This document shows positions 59,743 to 64,000 of a stretch of 64,000 nt of DNA, piece by piece. Source of the stretch: SOJZ01 sp964556565 (GTDB taxonomy: Archaea; Thermoproteota; Bathyarchaeia; Bathyarchaeales; Bathyarchaeaceae); assembly GCA_964556565.1 (NCBI GenBank), contig CAZKWF010000001.1, positions 112,328 to 176,327 of the forward strand. Direction: 5' to 3'. Position numbers and translations under genes: made by a program. The notes beneath the pieces were generated by a model, which had not been told where the DNA came from, searched no databases, and saw only the letters and a program-made list of their open reading frames with translations. Numbering within the stretch: position 1 is the stretch's first letter; each line of letters opens with the position of its first letter.

Positions 59743-60525
59743 TTATTTTCCTTTATATTCTGGTTTTCTTTTCTCTATGAACGCTGATACGCCTTCTCTA
59801 TAGTCCTCTGTCGAAGACAATATTCCAAAGGCCTCTGCTTCGTGCACTAGCCCCGTCCCTTGATCTGTTTCAATGCTGCTATTGATGAGCTCTTTGGCTA
59901 GCTTTATAGCGATTGGAGGCTTGCTCATGATTACTTTGGCGAATTCCTCAACGGCTGATTTGAGCTTTTCTGGTGGCACAACCATGTTAATCAAGCCAAT
60001 TCTTTCAGCCGTTTTGGCGTCAATCATCTTCCCAGTGAATACAAGCTCTTTAGCTATTCCCTTTCCAACAAGTCGTGGCAGACGTTGTGTTCCTCCCCAA
60101 CCAGGAATCAATCCAACATTTACCTCTGTCTGTCCAATTCTGGCGTTTTCCGACGCTATCCTAATGTCGCATGCCATTGCGAGTTCTAAGCCTCCCCCGA
60201 GGGCGTAGCCGTTGATGGCTGCAATCACGGGCTTTCCAAGCTCTTCAATCGCCAAAGTCAATTTTTGTCCAAGTCTTGAGGTCTCCACCGCTTTTATTAC
60301 GCTGATATCCTTCACCGTTTTGAGGTCTAAACCGGCGCAAAAGGCTTTTTCACCAGCTCCAGTAATCACTATGACCCTAACTTTTTTGTCCTTTTCCGCA
60401 TCTTCAAGACTTGAAAGAAACTCTGGAAGAGTCTCCTCGTTTAGCGCGTTCAGAGCTTTTGGGCGATTTATGGTTATAGTTGCTATTCCATCTTTTTTCT
60501 CATATAGAAGGTTCGTGAATTTCAT
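59743..60525 (-). CDS. Enoyl-CoA hydratase (crotonase)
   Basis: Hydrates 2-enoyl-CoA to 3-hydroxyacyl-CoA. At 260 residues it is a standard crotonase: INRPKALNALNEETLPEF, EKAFCAGLDLK, GYALGGGLELAMACDIRIA and the catalytic Glu pair in GQTEVNVGLIPGWGGTQRL. The start is ATG 60525, six bases after the stop of the 3-hydroxyacyl-CoA dehydrogenase gene. The pair followed by thiolase and DUF35 covers the reactions from enoyl-CoA to acetyl-CoA. Confidence 0.95.
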   Translation of the reverse strand: MKFTNLLYEKKDGIATITINRPKALNALNEETLPEFLSSLEDAEKDKKVRVIVITGAGEKAFCAGLDLKTVKDISVIKAVETSRLGQKLTLAIEELGKPVIAAINGYALGGGLELAMACDIRIASENARIGQTEVNVGLIPGWGGTQRLPRLVGKGIAKELVFTGKMIDAKTAERIGLINMVVPPEKLKSAVEEFAKVIMSKPPIAIKLAKELINSSIETDQGTGLVHEAEAFGILSSTEDYREGVSAFIEKRKPEYKGK

Positions 60526-60531
60526 AAGTTT

Positions 60532-61395
60532 TCACCGCTTTGTCCAGTCATAGAAGCCTTTACCAGTCTTTCTTCCGAGAAGCCCCGCTCGAACCATTTG
60601 TCTTAGCAGTGGGCATGGGCTGTATTTTGGGTCAAGGTCATTTCGCAAAACTTCAGCTATGGAAAGAGTTGTGTCCAATCCAAGGTAGTCGACCAATTTT
60701 ATGGGGCCCATCGGCCAATTCAGTCCAAGTCTTATCGCCTTGTCTATGTCTTCTGGCTCGGCTATTCCTTCCCAAACAAGAGAAATGGCCTCGTTCAATG
60801 CTGGAACCAAAATTCTGTTCACAATGAAGCCTGCACAATCCTTTTTCACTACAACTGGATCTTTCTCCATTTTCTTAGTAACATCAACTACTAAGTCTAT
60901 GGTCTCATCCGAAGTTTTCGCCCCACGGATAATCTCTATCAGTTTCATCAGTTGCGGCGGATTAAAGAAGTGTAGCCCACAGAACTTCTCCGGGCGACTT
61001 GTGGCTGAAGCGAGTTCTGTTATGCTTATAGAAGAGGTGTTTGAAGCTAAAACGGCATCAGGCTTCGCGAATTTATCAACTTCCGAAAGTACACTTTTCT
61101 TCAACTTCACATTCTCTGGAACAGCCTCAATAATTAGGTCTGCATCAGCCACAGCTTCTTTTAGGTCCAAGATTGGATGAATTCTCCCCAAAGTTTCATT
61201 AACTTCGTTCTCTGTGATTACGCCTTTCTTCAAGAATCTTTGTAAGCTAGTGTTTATCATGGACATTCCTTCGTCCAAGAATTCTTGGTTGATGTCTCTG
61301 AGGTTGACCTCGAACTTCGCCACTTGAGCTGCAACTTGGGCTATGCCGTGACCCATTAACCCGGCTCCAAGGACCGCTACTTTTCGAACTTTCAT
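60532..61395 (-). CDS. 3-Hydroxyacyl-CoA (3-hydroxybutyryl-CoA) dehydrogenase
   Basis: NAD-dependent oxidation of 3-hydroxyacyl-CoA. The Rossmann motif GAGLMGHGIAQVAA is at the N-terminus; ASNTSSISITELA, GLHFFNPPQLMKLIEII (catalytic His) and NRILVPALNEAI follow; the C-terminal helical domain ends GRKTGKGFYDWTK. Length 287 residues is normal. First gene of the minus-strand beta-oxidation operon; it would act on 3-hydroxypimelyl-CoA or shorter acyl-CoA if the benzoyl-CoA pathway operates. Confidence 0.95.
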   Translation of the reverse strand: MKVRKVAVLGAGLMGHGIAQVAAQVAKFEVNLRDINQEFLDEGMSMINTSLQRFLKKGVITENEVNETLGRIHPILDLKEAVADADLIIEAVPENVKLKKSVLSEVDKFAKPDAVLASNTSSISITELASATSRPEKFCGLHFFNPPQLMKLIEIIRGAKTSDETIDLVVDVTKKMEKDPVVVKKDCAGFIVNRILVPALNEAISLVWEGIAEPEDIDKAIRLGLNWPMGPIKLVDYLGLDTTLSIAEVLRNDLDPKYSPCPLLRQMVRAGLLGRKTGKGFYDWTKR

Positions 61396-61742
61396 TTCTA
61401 AATTCTCCTTTCAGAGGTAGAGAAGAAATGCCGTAGAGCTATATATTTTCTTGGATTAGTGTTCACGATATTTCCTTGAAATTTCGCTCAAGCTTGTGTA
61501 CTTTCAGCCATAAGGCTTTCCAGTTGAGGGTGCTCTACGCGCACACCTCGCTACGCTCGGACTCTGCTAAGTTCAGTTCAGAGTATCATCTCAATTTAGG
61601 AGGATTAAGGAGCAAAATGAAGAGACGGACAAGAAAGGATGGGAAGCTTCCCAGCGATAATGACTGAAAACAACTCAAGTTTTAATAGAATTGTTAGCAA
61701 ATATTCGTTGAATATCAAAAACTTAAGAGTGAGGCATTAGCA
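61396..61742. other. Intergenic region without supported gene
   Basis: About 350 bases between the dehydrogenase start and the LysE-type gene. It contains the minus-strand promoter of the beta-oxidation operon (AT-rich ATATATTTTC near 61440-61450). A 63-codon plus-strand frame at 61476-61667 has no start signal and an unlikely composition, so I do not call it a gene. Confidence 0.5.
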
Positions 61743-62369
61743 ATATTCGAACTTCTGGCTCTTCTCTTTCTTGGCTTCATTGTTGGGCTCGGGGGCGCCA
61801 TTATTCCAGGCCCTCTTTTGGCTTTTGTCATTCTGGATTCCTCTAGAAAGCGTAAGATAACCGGGCATCTTACTATTGTTGGACATGCATTATGGGAAGC
61901 ACTAGTAATCTGTCTGATTCTCCTAGGGCTAGGTAGTGTAATGACACAGCATGAAGTCTTCATTTATGTAGCTGGAGGTTTTGTGCTAATTCTGATGGGT
62001 GCCTTTATGATTAAAAGAAGAAGCAGAGAAGTTAAGGTTGAACAGTCCAAGATCAACTCATCTATACTCGGTGGAGTTTTCTACACAGCCTTCAACCCAA
62101 CTCAGCCTCTATGGTGGGCCACCGCAGGCTTGTTGTTGCTGCTTCAAGGCTACGAGGTTATGGGAACAATAGGAATCGTTATAGTCACAATAGGTCACTG
62201 GCTCGGAGACCTAGCCTACTACACTCCCGTATCATACGTAATCTACAAATATGGCGAGTACATAAACCCATGGCATAGAAAAATATCAATAATCCTCGGA
62301 CTTTTCGTCGCCGCACTAGGTATGTACTTCATGATTCAAGGAACCATAAAACAGCTACCAGCATTTTGA
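61743..62369 (+). CDS. LysE-family membrane transporter, non-standard start
   Basis: Six hydrophobic segments and the family signature near the first (GFIVGLGGAIIPGPLL, encoded at about 61773-61820), then GHALWEALVICLILLGLG, VAGGFVLILMGAFMI and FNPTQPLWWATAGLLLL. The signature lies upstream of the first standard start codon (TTG 61818). The frame is open back to 61698 but contains no ATG, GTG or TTG before 61818, so translation must begin at another codon (ATA 61743 or CTG 61755 are possible) or the gene is damaged. LysE members export amino acids or other small molecules; substrate unknown. Confidence 0.75.
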   Translation: MFELLALLFLGFIVGLGGAIIPGPLLAFVILDSSRKRKITGHLTIVGHALWEALVICLILLGLGSVMTQHEVFIYVAGGFVLILMGAFMIKRRSREVKVEQSKINSSILGGVFYTAFNPTQPLWWATAGLLLLLQGYEVMGTIGIVIVTIGHWLGDLAYYTPVSYVIYKYGEYINPWHRKISIILGLFVAALGMYFMIQGTIKQLPAF

Positions 62370-62500
62370 CATGACATTAAGATGAAACAGAAAAAAGGGC
62401 GTGTGTAGGAGAAAACTCCACAAGCATTGTTTTCTTGGATTAGTAATATTTTAAAGTCCAACAGAGCTCTTTGATTAATGTTTAGAAGGTGAAATGAGTC

Positions 62501-64000
62501 ATGCCTTGGTTGAACTTGGGAGAGATCTTGGATGTTCATGCTAAGAAACATCCCACGAAACTAGCTGTCAAAGATTGGTGCGACAAGGCGCGGACATATT
62601 CAGAGCTGAATGTTAGAACAAACAAACTGGCTAATGGCCTCCTAAACATGGGTTTGCGTAGGGGCGACCGTGTCGCTGTTATGCTTTACAACTGCACCGA
62701 GTTCGTCGAGATTTACTGCGCTTTTGCCAAAGCTGGGCTAGTGGCTACACCAGTTAGCTGGCGTTACGTTGGAAGGGAAATTGAGTACGTTGTTGATGAC
62801 TCAGATGCAAAAGCCATGATCGTCTATGAAGAGTTTGCTAATGCGATTAACCAGTTTCGTCCGACATTTCATAAAATTGACAGCAAGAACTACATAGTTG
62901 TTGGTGAAACAACCCCTCAGGACTACATGAATTATGAGGACTTGATTGCAGACTCTCTTGACCATGAGCCCGATGTAAAAGTTGACAGCAAGGACACATG
63001 GGCTCAAATTTACACTTCCGGGACTACGGGGTTCCCCAAGGGCGTTGTTCGATCCCACGAATCTTATGCCGCGTTTTTCTTAATCAACGCTGTGGAATTC
63101 GGTTTTTCAGAGAAAGATTACGGAATGATTATTATGCCTCTCTTTCATGTAAATTCAACCTTCTACGGGCTTCTATTTCTCTATATCGGCGCCTCTCTAT
63201 TCGTTGGCAGAGACAAAGGGTTCGATCCTGTTGAGTTGTTGAGCATTGTAGACAGAGAGAAAATTACCTTCACCTCACTGATTCCAACTCACTACAGTCT
63301 CATTTTGGAAATTCCAGAAGAGAACCGTCAACGTTTCAACACAAGCTCGCTGCACAAACTGTTGTGCTCCTCGGCTCCTGCTAGAGGCAGGATAAAACGT
63401 GGAATCCTAGAATGTTTCCCCAATGTTGAGCTATATGAGGGCTACGGCTCCACTGAAGCTGGTTTAGTCACCATACTTAAACCTGAGGACCAGCTCAGAA
63501 AAATTGGATCAATGGGTAGAGAATGTCTGGGAGTAGATTCAATCAAGCTATTAGACCAGAATGGTCATGAGGTTGAGGTAGGAGAAATTGGCGAGCTGTA
63601 TTCTAGGGGGCAAATGATGTTTGACGAGTACTACAAGATGCCTGAAAAAACTAAAGCCTCGTTCAGACGCGAATTTTTTAGCGCTGGTGACTTGGTCAAG
63701 CGTGATGAAGAAGGTTATTATTACATTGTTGACCGCAAGGACAATATGGTCATTACAGGGGGTGAACACGTCTACCCCTCAGAGGTTGAAGAGATAATCT
63801 CTCAGCATCCGAAAGTTCGCGACGTTTCTGTGGTAGGGCTTCCAGATGATAGGTGGGGTGAAGCTGTCACGGCGGTCGTTGTTTTAAGGGACGGTGAAAA
63901 GTCAACGAGCGAAGAAATTGTTGAATGGTGTAGGGGCAAGATTGCTGGGTATAAAAAGCCTAAGAGAGTGATATTTATCGACTATTCCGAAATGCCTAGG
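62501..64000 (+). CDS. AMP-forming acyl/aryl-CoA ligase, 3' end cut by window edge
   Basis: Acyl-adenylate-forming enzyme; 500 codons are visible and only the final few residues with the C-terminal Lys motif seem missing. Motifs: YTSGTTGFPKGV (P-loop, about 168-179), YEGYGSTEAG, SAGDLVKRDEEGYYYIVDRKD and ITGGEHVYPSEVEE. This activates a carboxylic acid with ATP and CoA. The group includes fatty acid, benzoate and other aryl-CoA ligases; in this neighbourhood it could form benzoyl-CoA, but the pocket cannot be judged by eye. ATG 62501 is preceded by GAAGGTGAAATGAG. Confidence 0.92.
   Translation, partial: MPWLNLGEILDVHAKKHPTKLAVKDWCDKARTYSELNVRTNKLANGLLNMGLRRGDRVAVMLYNCTEFVEIYCAFAKAGLVATPVSWRYVGREIEYVVDDSDAKAMIVYEEFANAINQFRPTFHKIDSKNYIVVGETTPQDYMNYEDLIADSLDHEPDVKVDSKDTWAQIYTSGTTGFPKGVVRSHESYAAFFLINAVEFGFSEKDYGMIIMPLFHVNSTFYGLLFLYIGASLFVGRDKGFDPVELLSIVDREKITFTSLIPTHYSLILEIPEENRQRFNTSSLHKLLCSSAPARGRIKRGILECFPNVELYEGYGSTEAGLVTILKPEDQLRKIGSMGRECLGVDSIKLLDQNGHEVEVGEIGELYSRGQMMFDEYYKMPEKTKASFRREFFSAGDLVKRDEEGYYYIVDRKDNMVITGGEHVYPSEVEEIISQHPKVRDVSVVGLPDDRWGEAVTAVVVLRDGEKSTSEEIVEWCRGKIAGYKKPKRVIFIDYSEMPR

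Noticed and set aside
61476..61667. 63-codon open frame between the dehydrogenase and LysE-type genes
   Set aside because: No start signal, no recognisable motif and unusual composition rich in Ser, Leu and Arg.
1..64000. CRISPR arrays, insertion sequences, integrases, rRNA genes
   Set aside because: No regularly spaced repeats, no transposase or integrase motifs and no rRNA-like sequence were seen on either strand.

Overview
The window looks like a piece of an archaeal chromosome, most likely from an anaerobic TACK-type archaeon such as Bathyarchaeia (lineage is inference; no 16S gene is present). The archaeal assignment rests on a proteasome beta subunit, aEF-1A, archaeal S7, a class I CCA-adding enzyme, archaeal Trm-G10, an XPF-type nuclease without a helicase, UPF0200/UPF0201 proteins, a GPN GTPase, TATA-box promoters, leaderless starts and a PhoU protein with an AbrB domain. 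Genes are dense, on both strands, with short intergenic gaps and many GTG/TTG starts.

Left half (1-32.7 kb) is mostly housekeeping. It holds an exported protein cut by the window edge, an ABC exporter pair, a proteasome subunit, NAD salvage genes, a self-regulating ArsR-type pair, an RNA-processing neighbourhood (tRNA-Pro, cca, thpR, rnz, trmG10, prs), HMG-CoA reductase of the bacterial class II type, two radical SAM enzymes, small zinc-ribbon proteins, tRNA-Lys (with a 17-nt internal insertion) and tRNA-Asp, EF-1A, a DRG/TGS protein with a damaged GTPase site, and S7.

Right half (32.8-64 kb) is catabolic. An acyl-CoA dehydrogenase, thiolase, DUF35 and F420-type enzyme operon is followed by an Oah-like ring hydrolase and an HdrD-like Fe-S protein, a gluconeogenic pair (class I FBPase and class II aldolase), and a tungsten aldehyde oxidoreductase operon. 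The centre is a cluster resembling the ATP-dependent benzoyl-CoA pathway: Had-like dehydrogenase, Dch-like hydratase, four benzoyl-CoA reductase subunits, a 2[4Fe-4S] ferredoxin and a large NAD(P)H:ferredoxin oxidoreductase. After it come an ArsR/Fe-S operon, a second thiolase-DUF35 pair, crotonase, 3-hydroxyacyl-CoA dehydrogenase, a LysE-type exporter and an acyl/aryl-CoA ligase cut by the right edge.

Read together, the right half could convert an aromatic aldehyde to the acid (AOR), activate it with CoA (ligase), reduce the ring (BCR with ferredoxin fed by the oxidoreductase and possibly AOR), hydrate and oxidise it (Dch, Had), open it (Oah), and finish by beta-oxidation. FBPase and aldolase would serve gluconeogenesis from the acetyl-CoA. 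Substrate identity is inference from gene content; the individual enzyme families are well supported by motifs.
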